From Gryllotalpicola ginsengisoli DSM 22003 (GTDB lineage Bacteria; Actinomycetota; Actinomycetes; Actinomycetales; Microbacteriaceae), in contig NZ_AULK01000001.1 in NCBI RefSeq assembly GCF_000419445.1, forward strand, positions 1 through 64,000: a stretch of 64,000 nucleotides of DNA, given 5' to 3'. Below are positions 8,208-16,350 of this stretch, piece by piece (position 1 is the first letter of the stretch; every line of letters begins with the position of its first letter). Below the pieces are notes generated by a model. That model was not told the origin of the DNA, ran no database searches, and saw nothing but the letters and a program-made list of their open reading frames with translations. Position numbers and translations under genes: made by a program.

Positions 8208-10236
8208 GCACGCCCCCGGCCGCGCCACCCGGTTCCGCCGCTACGACGGCGGCGACCCGCTGGCGCCGCCCGTCGACGTCGCCGAGGCGCTCGACGCCAT
8301 CGGCGAGGACGTGATGGCCGGCTACTCGCCCGAGCGGGCGATGCGCGAGTTCCTGCGACGCGGCGGCCGAGACCAGGTCGGTCTCGACGAGCTGGGCCGC
8401 CGCGTCGCAGAGCGGCGCCGCGAGCTGCTGCAGCGGCACAACCTCGACGGCACCCTGCAGCAGATCAAGGAGCTGCTCGACCGCGCCGTGCTCGAAGAGC
8501 GCAAGCAGCTCGCCCGCGACGTGCAGCTGGACGACGACGAGCGCGCCTTCGCCGAGATGCGCCTCGAGAACCTGCCGCCGTCGCCGTCGGCCGCCGTGAA
8601 CGAGCTCTCCGACTACACGTGGCAGTCGTCGCAGGCGCGCCAGGACTACGAGAAGATCAAGGACCTGCTCGGCCGCGAGCTGCTCGACCAGCGCTTCGCC
8701 GGAATGAAGCAGGCGCTGGAGAACGTCGGCGACGAGGAGCGCGAGGCCGTGCAGGACATGCTGCGCGACCTCAACCGGCTGCTCGACAAACACCGCCGCG
8801 GCGTCGACACCCCGCAGGACTTCGCCGACTTCATGGCCGAGCACGGCCAGTTCTTCCCCGAGAACCCGCAGAACGTCGACGAGCTCATCGACGCGCTCGC
8901 GCAGCGCTCGGCCGCGGCGCAACGGATGCTCAACTCGATGACCCCCGAGCAGCGGGAGGAGCTCATGCAGCTCTCCGCGCAGGCCTTCGGCTCTCCGGAA
9001 CTGGCGCAGACCCTCGCCGAGCTCGACGCCAACCTGCAGGCGCTGCGCCCCGGCGAGGACTGGTGGGGCTCGGAGGACTTCGGCGGCGACGAGTCGCTCG
9101 GCCTCGGCGAGGCCACCGGCATGCTGCAGGACCTCGCCGACCTCGACGAGCTGGCCGAGCAGCTGTCCCAGTCCTACGAGGGCGCCCGCATGGACGACCT
9201 CGACCTCGACAAGCTCGCCCGGCAGCTCGGCGACCAGGCCGCCGTCGACGCCCGCGCCCTGAAGGAGCTGGAGAAGGCGCTCAGCCGCTCCGGCACCCTG
9301 CGCCGCGACGCGGCCGGCCAGCTCAAGCTCACCCCCAAGGCGATGCGGCAGCTCGGCAAGACCCTGCTGCGCGACATCGCCGAGCGCATGTCGGCCCGGC
9401 AGGGCGAGCGGGAGCTGCGCCAGGCGGGCGCCGCCGGCGACCTCTCCGGGGCGACGCGGGCGTGGCAGTTCGGCGACACCGAGCCGTGGGACATCCCCCG
9501 CACCATGCTCAACGGCGTGCTGCGGCGCGCCGGCGGTGAGGCGGGCCGGCTCATCAACATCGACGACATCGAGGTGTCCGAGACCGAGACGCGCACCCAG
9601 GCGGCCGTCGCGCTGCTGGTGGACACGTCGTTCTCGATGGCGATGGACGGCCGTTGGGTTCCCATGAAGCGCACCGCGCTGGCGCTGCACACCCTGATCC
9701 AGTCGAAGTTCCGCGACGACCACCTGCAGCTGATCGGCTTCGGCCGGCACGCCGAGGTGATGGACATCGAAGAGCTCACGGCGATGGACACCAGCTGGGC
9801 GAAGGGCACCAACCTGCACCACGCGCTGCTCTTGGCCAACCGGCACTTCCGCAAGCACCCCGACGCGCAGCCGGTGCTGCTCGTCGTCACCGACGGCGAG
9901 CCGACCGCGCACCTCGAGCCCGACGGCGAGGTGAGCTTCTACTACCCGCCGCATCCGATCACCATCGCCCACACCGTGCGGGAACTGGACAACACGCGGC
10001 GGCTGGGAGCGCAGATCACCTTCTTCCGGCTCGGCTCGAGCCCCGACCTCGCCCGGTTCATGGACCAGCTCGCCCGCCGCGTCGACGGCCGCGTCGTCGC
10101 CCCCGAGCTCGAAGACCTCGGCATCGCCGTCGTCGGCTCGTACCTCGGCGGCCGCGGCGGCGGCTCGGCCACGACGTCGTCGTGGGAGGACTGGGGCGGC
10201 GGCTACGGCGGCAGGGGATTCTGGGCGAACGGATGA
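8200..10236 (+). CDS. VWA-domain protein (CoxE/ChlD-like) paired with MoxR ATPase
   Basis: A 678-residue protein. The N-terminal two thirds are charged and helical with coiled-coil character (repeated Glu/Leu/Arg/Asp). The C-terminal VWA domain has a complete MIDAS: D-x-S-x-S at residues 475-479 (DTSFSM), then TSWAKGTNLHHAL (Thr) and LLVVTDGEPT (Asp). It ends in a Gly-rich tail (GGRGGGSATTSSW, GGGYGGRGFW). Its start lies inside the end of the ATPase gene (8-nt overlap), indicating coupled translation and stoichiometric expression. Known relatives assist metal-cofactor insertion or form MoxR-VWA chaperone complexes. Here no obvious client is adjacent except, possibly, the manganese catalase upstream. 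Confidence 0.85.
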   Translation: MAEHAPGRATRFRRYDGGDPLAPPVDVAEALDAIGEDVMAGYSPERAMREFLRRGGRDQVGLDELGRRVAERRRELLQRHNLDGTLQQIKELLDRAVLEERKQLARDVQLDDDERAFAEMRLENLPPSPSAAVNELSDYTWQSSQARQDYEKIKDLLGRELLDQRFAGMKQALENVGDEEREAVQDMLRDLNRLLDKHRRGVDTPQDFADFMAEHGQFFPENPQNVDELIDALAQRSAAAQRMLNSMTPEQREELMQLSAQAFGSPELAQTLAELDANLQALRPGEDWWGSEDFGGDESLGLGEATGMLQDLADLDELAEQLSQSYEGARMDDLDLDKLARQLGDQAAVDARALKELEKALSRSGTLRRDAAGQLKLTPKAMRQLGKTLLRDIAERMSARQGERELRQAGAAGDLSGATRAWQFGDTEPWDIPRTMLNGVLRRAGGEAGRLINIDDIEVSETETRTQAAVALLVDTSFSMAMDGRWVPMKRTALALHTLIQSKFRDDHLQLIGFGRHAEVMDIEELTAMDTSWAKGTNLHHALLLANRHFRKHPDAQPVLLVVTDGEPTAHLEPDGEVSFYYPPHPITIAHTVRELDNTRRLGAQITFFRLGSSPDLARFMDQLARRVDGRVVAPELEDLGIAVVGSYLGGRGGGSATTSSWEDWGGGYGGRGFWANG

Positions 10237-10246
10237 GACGCCAGCT

Positions 10247-10252
10247 GGGTAC
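10247..10252 (+). promoter_or_regulatory. GGGTAC element before the DUF3072 gene
   Basis: GGGTAC lies 9 nt before the ATG at 10262. The same hexamer with the same 9-nt spacing precedes the Rieske gene at 16351. GGGTAC resembles the -10 of SigB/SigF-type stress promoters, but no matching GTTT-like -35 is visible. Confidence 0.35.
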
Positions 10253-10261
10253 GTGACCCGC

Positions 10262-10501
10262 ATGAGCGATCAGCGAGACGACGACCAGGAGATGCTGGGC
10301 ACCCCCGACCCCACCGAGGGCACGCTGCGCAAAGACCCCGAGGACTGGAAGAGCGGCGACGACCCGGCGACCGAGGCGCAGAAGAGCTACCTCGACACGC
10401 TCGCCAAGGAGGCGGGGGAGCAGATCCCCGCGGACCTCACCAAGGCCGAGGCATCCGAGCAGATCGAGCGGCTGCGCAAGGGGCTCGGCCGCACCGACTG
10501 A
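10262..10501 (+). CDS. DUF3072 family small protein
   Basis: A 79-residue hydrophilic protein of the DUF3072 family (function unknown). Landmarks are LRKDPEDWKSGDDPATEAQKSYLDTLAKEAG and a Lys-rich helix KAEASEQIERLRKGLG. It has no signal peptide and is acidic with SAP-like helical spacing. ATG 10262 is preferred to the GTG at 10253 because the family begins close to this Met and the GTG lies within the presumed untranslated leader. It stands alone behind a GGGTAC element and may therefore be stress-induced; this is inference. Confidence 0.78.
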   Translation: MSDQRDDDQEMLGTPDPTEGTLRKDPEDWKSGDDPATEAQKSYLDTLAKEAGEQIPADLTKAEASEQIERLRKGLGRTD

Positions 10502-10530
10502 GCCCGCGCGCGCTCACGCCTGCGCCGCGG

Positions 10531-11481
10531 TCACGCCTGGGTCTGGAACGGCGTCGCGTCGAGCGCGCCGACGGTGACATAGCGACGGATCGCCTCCCGC
10601 GCCACCTCCTCGGGAGCGGCCAGCAGCTGCTCGAGCTGCTGCGCCGTGACCTTGTAGAGGGTGGGTGCCGCCGTGATCGGAACGGTGGTGTGCACCATCC
10701 GATCGCCGTAGACGTGCACGAGGTCGAACGACTGGCCGCCGGCCACGGCGCGCAGGCCGGGCTCGACCACCACCACGTCGTTCGTGTAGCAGGTGGCGCT
10801 CGCCACCGACACCGGCACCCCGGCGAAGGTGCTGTGCGTGGCGTAGTGCAGGTGCCCGGCGAGGATCGCCCGCACGTCGCTGCCGCGCACCACCTGCTCG
10901 AGTCCGTCCTGCCCCTTCAGCTCGATCAGCGCGTTGAGCGCGCTCGGCGACGGGATCGGCGGGTGGTGCAGGGCGAGCACCGTGCCGCGCGGCGCCGGGG
11001 TGGCGAGCACGTCGCGCAGCCACTGCAGCTGCTCGGGCTCGAGGCGGCCGTAGTGGAAGCCCGGCACCGACGAGTCGAGCACCACGAGCCGCAGCCCGTC
11101 GAGGTCGTGCACGGCGTCGACGGGCGCGTCGGGGTCTTCGCCCGGGGCGGCGTCGAGCAGTCCGGCGCGGAACGGCCCGCGCAGGTCGTGGTTGCCCATC
11201 ACCCACACGAGCCGCGCCCCGAGTTCGGCGGCCACCGGCTCGAGCATCCCCCGCACCCGCCGGTACGCGTCGTCGGCGCCCGTGTCGGCGACGTCGCCGG
11301 TGACCACGATCGCCGCCGGCTTCAGGCCCGAGGCGGGCAGCGCGCGCAGCGCCTGGGCGAGGTTCGCGTCGCTGTCCACCCCGCCGAGCAGGGGAGCGGC
11401 GCCCGCGGTGAAGTGCGTGTCGCTCAGGTGCACGATCACCTGGTCGGGTTCGGGGTATTCGCCTTGCAGCAGCGGATGCAT
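10531..11481 (-). CDS. CpdA-like metallophosphoesterase
   Basis: A 316-residue calcineurin-like phosphoesterase. Motifs are VIVHLSDTHFTAG (D-x-H), VVTGDVADTGADDAYRRV (G-D-x-x-D), VWVMGNHDLRGPF (G-N-H-D), LALHHPPIPSP (H) and ILAGHLHYATHSTF (G-H-x-H). This is the arrangement of class III phosphodiesterases related to CpdA/Rv0805, which hydrolyse cyclic nucleotides and other phosphodiesters. The C-terminal extension ends in a short helix (VAREAIRRYVTVG). The start at ATG 11481 has AGAAAGG upstream. It is divergent from the hypothetical gene at 11590. Cyclic-nucleotide activity is inferred from family only. Confidence 0.85.
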   Translation of the reverse strand: MHPLLQGEYPEPDQVIVHLSDTHFTAGAAPLLGGVDSDANLAQALRALPASGLKPAAIVVTGDVADTGADDAYRRVRGMLEPVAAELGARLVWVMGNHDLRGPFRAGLLDAAPGEDPDAPVDAVHDLDGLRLVVLDSSVPGFHYGRLEPEQLQWLRDVLATPAPRGTVLALHHPPIPSPSALNALIELKGQDGLEQVVRGSDVRAILAGHLHYATHSTFAGVPVSVASATCYTNDVVVVEPGLRAVAGGQSFDLVHVYGDRMVHTTVPITAAPTLYKVTAQQLEQLLAAPEEVAREAIRRYVTVGALDATPFQTQA

Positions 11482-11578
11482 CGGCCGGCCTTTCTCGCAT
11501 CGGGGGTGCACTGCGAGCCTATGGGGCGTCCCTCCACATCGAAGTCGCGTCGTGACGCGACATCCGGAGGAATCTGCA

Positions 11579-11584
11579 TACGCT
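11579..11584 (+). promoter_or_regulatory. -10 box of a leaderless promoter (11590 gene)
   Basis: TACGCT lies 5 nt before the ATG at 11590, with no ribosome-binding site between them. Confidence 0.5.
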
Positions 11585-11589
11585 GGAAT

Positions 11590-12111
11590 ATGGCTGTAGC
11601 GACTGTGGTCGCCGTGATCGGCGACGAGACGAGCGAACTGATCACCGAACTGTCCGCGCTGCACAACGTCGAGGCCGTCGCCGTCGACCGAGACGACGAG
11701 GCCAGGGCCGCGCGCCGCATCAGCGCCTCGCAGGCGCGCTACGTGGTCACCGACGCCGACCCGCTGGCGCACGTCGCCTCGGCGTGGGTCGAGTTCTTCG
11801 ACGACCGGGCCACCCTCGGCACCCTGCAGCTCGAGGCGGAGACCGCCGCGGCCGCCCTGCGCGCGGGCCGGGCGCAGATGCCCGACTACTACCTCGTGCT
11901 CGACCCGGAGCAGATCGAGGGCACCTGGCGGCACTGGTGGTTCGGGGCGCTGTCGAGCAAGGCGCCCACCCGCGTGCTGCCCCTGCCCGCGAGCGGCGAG
12001 CAGGTGCGCCGCCAGCTGCGCCGGCTGCCGACCGCCCGCCCCTGGGGCGAGCCGGCCGAGTGGCTCGGGCGGCTGCACTTCGAGGTGCCCGACCGCCTCG
12101 CGGTGGAGTAG
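11590..12111 (+). CDS. Conserved actinobacterial protein of unknown function
   Basis: A 173-residue soluble protein that I do not recognise as a characterised family. The first 60 residues read like a small Rossmann or receiver-like fold (TVVAVIGDETSELITELSA, AVAVDRDDEARAARRISAS, YVVTDADPLAHVASAWVEF). The middle is a Leu/Ala/Glu helix. The C-terminal half has the motif EGTWRHWWFGALSSKAPTRV followed by LPLPASGEQVRRQLRRLP. No signal peptide or membrane segment is present. Codon use is like its neighbours, so it is a real gene. It is divergent from the phosphoesterase and has its own leaderless promoter. Confidence 0.7.
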   Translation: MAVATVVAVIGDETSELITELSALHNVEAVAVDRDDEARAARRISASQARYVVTDADPLAHVASAWVEFFDDRATLGTLQLEAETAAAALRAGRAQMPDYYLVLDPEQIEGTWRHWWFGALSSKAPTRVLPLPASGEQVRRQLRRLPTARPWGEPAEWLGRLHFEVPDRLAVE

Positions 12112-12158
12112 GCGGGGGCCGGCCGCCGGCCCCGGCGGTGCAGCCCGCTCGCGCCGGT

Positions 12159-12180
12159 GCCTGCACCCCTGCACCCCTGC
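12159..12180 (+). repeat. Short CTGCACCC tandem repeat
   Basis: CTGCACCC occurs twice in a row and a third time as CTGCAC, between the 11590 gene and the upstream 55-bp palindrome. Confidence 0.6.
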
Positions 12181-12200
12181 ACGCGCGGGCATGAACGTTG

Positions 12201-12255
12201 CGATTGGGCATAGCTTGTGCGCATCCGTTGTGCCCGATCGTGACGTCTGTGCCCG
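12201..12255. repeat. Upstream copy of a 55-bp palindromic repeat flanking the DUF559 gene
   Basis: This 55-bp block matches the block at 13206-13260 at 43 of 55 positions in the same orientation. Its first 40 bp form an imperfect palindrome (14 of 20 pairs) with CGATTGGGCA at one end, TGCCCGATCG at the other and TGCGCA in the centre. It lies about 96 bp before the DUF559 start. Confidence 0.8.
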
Positions 12256-12350
12256 CGAGGTCTATCCACAATCGGATGCGCGCCCCAGTTGTGCACCATT
12301 CGGCCGGTGCCGCCCAGGGCGCTTGCACCGAGGCCTGCACACTGCCGCTC

Positions 12351-13205
12351 ATGCAGCTGGATCAGATCCTCGACCTGAACGACGGGTTCGCCACACGGGC
12401 GGCCCTGCGCTCCGCCGGGTTCTCGGCGCGTCGCATCCGAGCCGAGATCGCCCAGGGGCGGCTCATCGCGCTGGGGCGTGACATCGTCGCCCGTCCCGGC
12501 GCCGGGCGCAGCCGCCGCCGCGCCGTCGAGATGCACGCCCGGCTGGCATGCGTGTCGGCAGCGCGGCTGATGGGCTTGTGGGCCATCGACGACGGGCGGT
12601 TGCACGTCGTGCCGCGCAGCCTCAACTCGCACTTCGCACCAGACGGGCGCTCGCCCGAGGTCGTCGCGCACTGGTCGCCCGCGCCGCTCGAGCCCGACCG
12701 GCACCGGGTGGCGGTCGAATCGGGGCGCAATGCGCTCATGCACATCGCCCGGTGCCAGCCGCTCTCGCTCGCGGTGGCGACGTTCGACTCGGCGATCCGG
12801 CAGAGGTTCATCAGTGTCGAGGAGCTGCGGCGGCTCGCATCCGCTCGCCGCGACCGCTTCGCGCGCGTCGTCGCGCACGTGAGCGACCAGTCGGACTCCG
12901 GTCTCGAGTCGATCACCAGGGTCGGGCTGAGGGAGGTCGGCCTGACCTGCCGCGAGCAGGTGATCATCGACGGTCATCCGGTCGATCTGCTGGTGGGGGA
13001 GACGCTGATCATCCAGCTGGACGGGCGGCACCACCTCGACGACCCGGCGCAGCTCGCGCGCGACCGGTGGCAGGACCGGCGCCTGCGGCGGATGGGGTAC
13101 ACGGTGCTGCGCTTCGGCTATGCGGATGTGGTGCACAACTGGCCGGCGACGCTCGCCGAGATCCTCGCGCACGTGGGGCACGGCGTCACGTGGGCACAGG
13201 CGTGA
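12351..13205 (+). CDS. DUF559 protein with AbiEi-like N-terminus
   Basis: A 284-residue protein. The N-terminus (LDQILDLNDGFATRAALRSAGF, SARRIRAEIAQGRLIALGRD) is a winged helix like the AbiEi-type antitoxin domain. The C-terminus is a DUF559 PD-(D/E)xK nuclease-fold domain related to Vsr: HPVDLLVGETLIIQLDGRHHL, then ARDRWQDRRLRRMGYTVLRFGY. Such proteins are numerous and variable in Microbacteriaceae genomes and their function is unproven. The start ATG 12351 follows a 240-bp non-coding region with no good RBS. The gene is bracketed by two direct copies of a 55-bp palindrome, the second beginning at the base after the stop codon. This layout suggests a mobile or once-mobile unit. Confidence 0.8.
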   Translation: MQLDQILDLNDGFATRAALRSAGFSARRIRAEIAQGRLIALGRDIVARPGAGRSRRRAVEMHARLACVSAARLMGLWAIDDGRLHVVPRSLNSHFAPDGRSPEVVAHWSPAPLEPDRHRVAVESGRNALMHIARCQPLSLAVATFDSAIRQRFISVEELRRLASARRDRFARVVAHVSDQSDSGLESITRVGLREVGLTCREQVIIDGHPVDLLVGETLIIQLDGRHHLDDPAQLARDRWQDRRLRRMGYTVLRFGYADVVHNWPATLAEILAHVGHGVTWAQA

Positions 13206-13260
13206 CGATCGGGCAGAGGTTCTGCGCAGAAGTTCTGCCCGATCGCACCGTTTGTGCCCG
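13206..13260. repeat. Downstream copy of the 55-bp palindromic repeat
   Basis: It starts at the first base after the DUF559 stop. The first 40 bp are a near-perfect palindrome (18 of 20 pairs): outer arms CGATCGGGCAGA / TCTGCCCGATCG around the perfect inner palindrome TTCTGCGCAGAA. The last 15 bp (CACCGTTTGTGCCCG) are also shared with the upstream copy. It would form a strong hairpin and could act as a transcription terminator. Confidence 0.85.
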
Positions 13261-13296
13261 GGCGGACACGGGCGGATCGAACCGCCGGGCACGGCG

Positions 13297-13334
13297 CCCC
13301 CGGACCTCGCAGCCGCCCCCGGACCGCGCAGCCG
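13297..13334. repeat. 19-bp tandem duplication
   Basis: Two adjacent 19-bp units beginning CCCCCGGACC and ending GCAGCCG differ at one base. They lie between the palindrome and the convergent LMF gene. Confidence 0.7.
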
Positions 13335-13356
13335 GCCCAGGGGCTCGCTCCGGCCC

Positions 13357-14775
13357 TCACCTCACCCGCGCCCGGCGGGCGGGCGCGTACAGCCCGCGGT
13401 CCTCCCGGATCCACACCAGCCCGGTCGCGCGCTTCTCCGCGCGGGTGGCGAAGCGGTAGCGGTACACCCGGGCCCGCACCGCCGCGGGCGCGCGCCCGGC
13501 GAACGGGTCGATGCGCAGCAGCCGCAGCACCCGCCGGTCGGCCGCCAGCAGCCGGGCGAGCAGCACATCGAACCAGTCGCCGGGCGCACCCAGCGCGAGG
13601 AACCACATCAGCCAGTCCAGCCGGAGGTGGTACGGCGCGAACCAGCGCGGCACCCGCGCCGGGTCTCCCGGCTTGCCGTGGAACTCGTACTCCTTCCAGG
13701 AGCCGCCGGCCGGGTCATCCGTGCCCTCGATCACGATCTCGAACCGGGTCTTCGTCACCGTGCCGAACGCGCCGTACGCGTTCACGAGGTGCCAGCGGTT
13801 GAAGCTCGCGTTCATCAGTTGGTTGCGGGCGAGCAGGTTCCTGGCCGGCCACCAGCTCAGATACACGAGCAGCACGGATGCCGCGAGCACCGGCACCGCG
13901 TACCAGATCGGCATCCCCGCATCCGTGCCGTGCGCCGGCCAGGCGGGGATCACCGCGTGCACGACCGGGTCGCTGATCGCCGAGGCGGCGAGGATCACCG
14001 TGATCCAGTTCAACCAGGCGAAGTTCCCGGTGACGATCAGCCACAGCTGGGTGAGGATCACGATCGCCGCCGCGATCGACGCGACCGGCTGCGGGGCGAA
14101 GAGGAAGAACGGCACCACGAGCTGGGCGAAGTGGTTGCCGAGCACCTCGAAGCGGTGGAACCACTTCGGCAGCAGGTGCGCCTGCCGGCTGAACGGCCCC
14201 GGCATCGGCTGCGTCTCGTGGTGGTAGTACAGGGCGGTCAGGTCGCGCCACTCGCGCCCGCCGCGCATCTTGATCATGCCGGCGCCGAACTCGAGCCGGA
14301 ACACGAGCCAGCGGGTGAGGAAGATCGCCGTCCACGGCACGCTGGTCGTCGCCGAGCCGAGCCAGGCGACGGTGAAGCCGGCCTCGCACAGCAGCGACTC
14401 CCAGCCGAAGCCGTAGAAGGTCTGGCCGACGTTCACGATCGACAGGTAGGCGCCCCAGATCAGCAGGAACAGCACGGTGGTCAGCCACGGCGCGGTGAGC
14501 TGGGGCAGCCCGGCCACGAGCGCCGCGGCGACGACGCCGCCGCCGGTGCAGATGCCGATCAGCAGCCGGTCGGAGTAGCGCCAGCGGAAGATCGTCGGCT
14601 GCCTGCGGGCGTAGGAGAAGCGCAGGAACCGGGTCACCGGGAGCAGCCCGCGCTCGCCGAGGAGCGCGGGGAACTGGTCGATCGCCGAGATGAAGGCGAT
14701 CAGGTAGACAGCGGCCACGCCGCGCTGCAGCACCTCGCGCGCGAAGACGTAGTCGGAGGATCCGAGCCAGTCCAT
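13357..14775 (-). CDS. Lipase maturation factor family membrane protein
   Basis: A 472-residue polytopic membrane protein of the LMF1-like family. The N-terminal two thirds hold several hydrophobic segments (GVAAVYLIAFISAIDQF, LLIGICTGGGVVAAALVAGL, TTVLFLLIWGAYLSIVNVG, PVLAASVLLVYLSW). The family signature RWLVFRLEFGAGMIKMRGGREWRDLTAL and YYHHETQPMPGP are intact, as is the C-terminal region WKEYEFHGKPGDP / RWFAPYHLRLDWLMWF. Eukaryotic LMF1 helps fold lipases in the ER; the role of bacterial members is not established. ATG 14775 starts just before the first membrane segment. GGGTAC lies 13 nt upstream. It is divergent from the FAD oxidoreductase at 14856. Confidence 0.85.
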   Translation of the reverse strand: MDWLGSSDYVFAREVLQRGVAAVYLIAFISAIDQFPALLGERGLLPVTRFLRFSYARRQPTIFRWRYSDRLLIGICTGGGVVAAALVAGLPQLTAPWLTTVLFLLIWGAYLSIVNVGQTFYGFGWESLLCEAGFTVAWLGSATTSVPWTAIFLTRWLVFRLEFGAGMIKMRGGREWRDLTALYYHHETQPMPGPFSRQAHLLPKWFHRFEVLGNHFAQLVVPFFLFAPQPVASIAAAIVILTQLWLIVTGNFAWLNWITVILAASAISDPVVHAVIPAWPAHGTDAGMPIWYAVPVLAASVLLVYLSWWPARNLLARNQLMNASFNRWHLVNAYGAFGTVTKTRFEIVIEGTDDPAGGSWKEYEFHGKPGDPARVPRWFAPYHLRLDWLMWFLALGAPGDWFDVLLARLLAADRRVLRLLRIDPFAGRAPAAVRARVYRYRFATRAEKRATGLVWIREDRGLYAPARRARVR

Positions 14776-14843
14776 GACACCTGTGACGGTACCCGCCTGA
14801 CGGCGGCTACGGCACCCGGCTGACGGCGCCCGCGGCACCCGGC

Positions 14844-14849
14844 TAGCGT
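14844..14849 (+). promoter_or_regulatory. -10 box of a leaderless promoter (14856 gene)
   Basis: TAGCGT ends 6 nt before the GTG at 14856. No Shine-Dalgarno sequence is present. Confidence 0.6.
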
Positions 14850-14855
14850 GGGGGC

Positions 14856-16295
14856 GTGAGCAACGGACGCGCCATCGTCGTCGGCGCCGGCCACAACGGA
14901 CTGGCGGCGGCGGTCACCCTCGCCCGCGCGGGCCTCGAGGTGACCGTGCTCGAGCGCGCCGACCACCTCGGCGGCGGCACGGCCACGCAGGAGCTCACCC
15001 TGCCCGGCTTCCACCACGACGTCTGCTCCGCCGTGCACCCCATGGCCGCCGAGTCGCCGTTCTTCCGCGCCTTCGGGCTGGCCGAGCGCGTCGAGCTGCT
15101 CACCCCCGAGCTGTCCTACGCGCACGCCCTCGCCCCCGGCCGCGCGGCGCTCGCCTGGCGCGACCTCGACCGCACCGCGCACGGGCTCGGCCGCGACGCC
15201 GGCGCGTGGTGGGCGCTGCTCGCCCCGCTCGTCGACGACATCCGCCGCCTCAGCGAGCTGATCGGCGGCGTCTTCTCGCCCCTGCCGCACCTCACGACTG
15301 CGCTGCGCTTCGGCTGGCGCGCGCTCGAGCAGGGCACGCGCGCCTGGGACACGAGGTTCACAACGGATGCCGCGGCGGCGCTGCTGACCGGCGTCATCGC
15401 CCACACCAACCAGCGTCTGCCCGGCCTCGGCGCCGCCGCCCCCGGACTGGCCCTCGCCGCCATCGCCCACAGCGCCGGCTGGCCCGTGCCGCGCGGCGGC
15501 AGCGGCGCGATCGCGCAGGCCCTCGCCGACGACCTCGCGGCCCACGGCGGGGTGATCGAGACGAGCACGCGGGTCACCTCGCTCGACGAGCTGGCGGAGG
15601 CCGACACGGTGGTGCTCGACCTGACCCCGCGCGCGTTCGCCGCGATCGCCGGCGACCGGCTGCCCGCCGGGTACCGCCGCGCCCTGGAGCGGTTCCGGTA
15701 CGGCGACGGCGTCGCCAAGGTCGACTACGCCCTCGACGGGCCGGTGCCGTGGCTCGCCCCCGAGTTGCGCGAGGCGGTCACCGTGCACGTGGGCGGCAGC
15801 CGCGCCGACATGGTGCGCAGCGAGGGCCGGGTGGCGAGCGGAGAGCTGCCGGAGCATCCGTTCGTGCTGCTCGCGCAGCCGTCGGTGATCGACCCGACCC
15901 GCGCCCCCGAGGGCAAGCACGTGGTGTGGGCGTACACGCACGTGCCGGCCGGGTCGACCGCCGACCGCGCCGAAGCGGTCACCGCCGAGATCGAGCGGCA
16001 CGCGCCGGGGTTCCGCGACCGGGTGCTCGCCGTGTCGTCGCGCTCCGCGGCCGACCTCGAGCGGCACAACCCGAACTACATCGGGGGAGACATCTCGGCG
16101 GGGGCGCCGAGCTTCCTGCAGTTGCTGGCCCGCCCCCGCCCCGCCCTCGTGCCGTGGAAGACGCCGCTCCCCGGCGTCTGGCTCACCGGCGCATCCACGG
16201 CGCCCGGCCCCGGGGTGCACGGCCAGTCCGGGTGGCACGCCGCCCGGCACGCGCTGGCCGAGCTGCACCTGCCGGCGCCGTCGCTCGCGCCGTAG
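14856..16295 (+). CDS. Phytoene-desaturase-like / PYROXD2-type FAD oxidoreductase
   Basis: A 479-residue flavoprotein. The N-terminal dinucleotide-binding motif is AIVVGAGHNGLAAAVTLARAGLEVTVLERADHLGGG. The C-terminal FAD-interaction motif is LPGVWLTGASTAPGPGVHGQSGWHAAR. This architecture is shared by CrtI-type desaturases and the PYROXD2 group. There are no other carotenoid genes nearby (no crtB/crtE), so a carotenoid role is not supported; it is better treated as an oxidoreductase of unknown substrate. GTG 14856 is set by the leaderless -10 box and by the conserved N-terminus. The Rieske gene follows after 55 bp with its own promoter-like element. Confidence 0.82.
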   Translation: MSNGRAIVVGAGHNGLAAAVTLARAGLEVTVLERADHLGGGTATQELTLPGFHHDVCSAVHPMAAESPFFRAFGLAERVELLTPELSYAHALAPGRAALAWRDLDRTAHGLGRDAGAWWALLAPLVDDIRRLSELIGGVFSPLPHLTTALRFGWRALEQGTRAWDTRFTTDAAAALLTGVIAHTNQRLPGLGAAAPGLALAAIAHSAGWPVPRGGSGAIAQALADDLAAHGGVIETSTRVTSLDELAEADTVVLDLTPRAFAAIAGDRLPAGYRRALERFRYGDGVAKVDYALDGPVPWLAPELREAVTVHVGGSRADMVRSEGRVASGELPEHPFVLLAQPSVIDPTRAPEGKHVVWAYTHVPAGSTADRAEAVTAEIERHAPGFRDRVLAVSSRSAADLERHNPNYIGGDISAGAPSFLQLLARPRPALVPWKTPLPGVWLTGASTAPGPGVHGQSGWHAARHALAELHLPAPSLAP

Positions 16296-16335
16296 CGGAA
16301 GGCAGCGGAAAGCAGCGGAAGAAGCCGCCCGATCC

Positions 16336-16341
16336 GGGTAC
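16336..16341 (+). promoter_or_regulatory. GGGTAC element before the Rieske gene
   Basis: GGGTAC lies 9 nt before ATG 16351, the same hexamer and spacing as at 10247. It may be a SigB/SigF-type -10, but no convincing -35 was found. Confidence 0.35.
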
Positions 16342-16350
16342 CTGCCGTGC

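Noticed and set aside
14856-16295. Phytoene desaturase of a carotenoid pathway
   Set aside because: No phytoene synthase, GGPP synthase or other carotenoid gene is nearby; the fold is shared by many FAD oxidoreductases.
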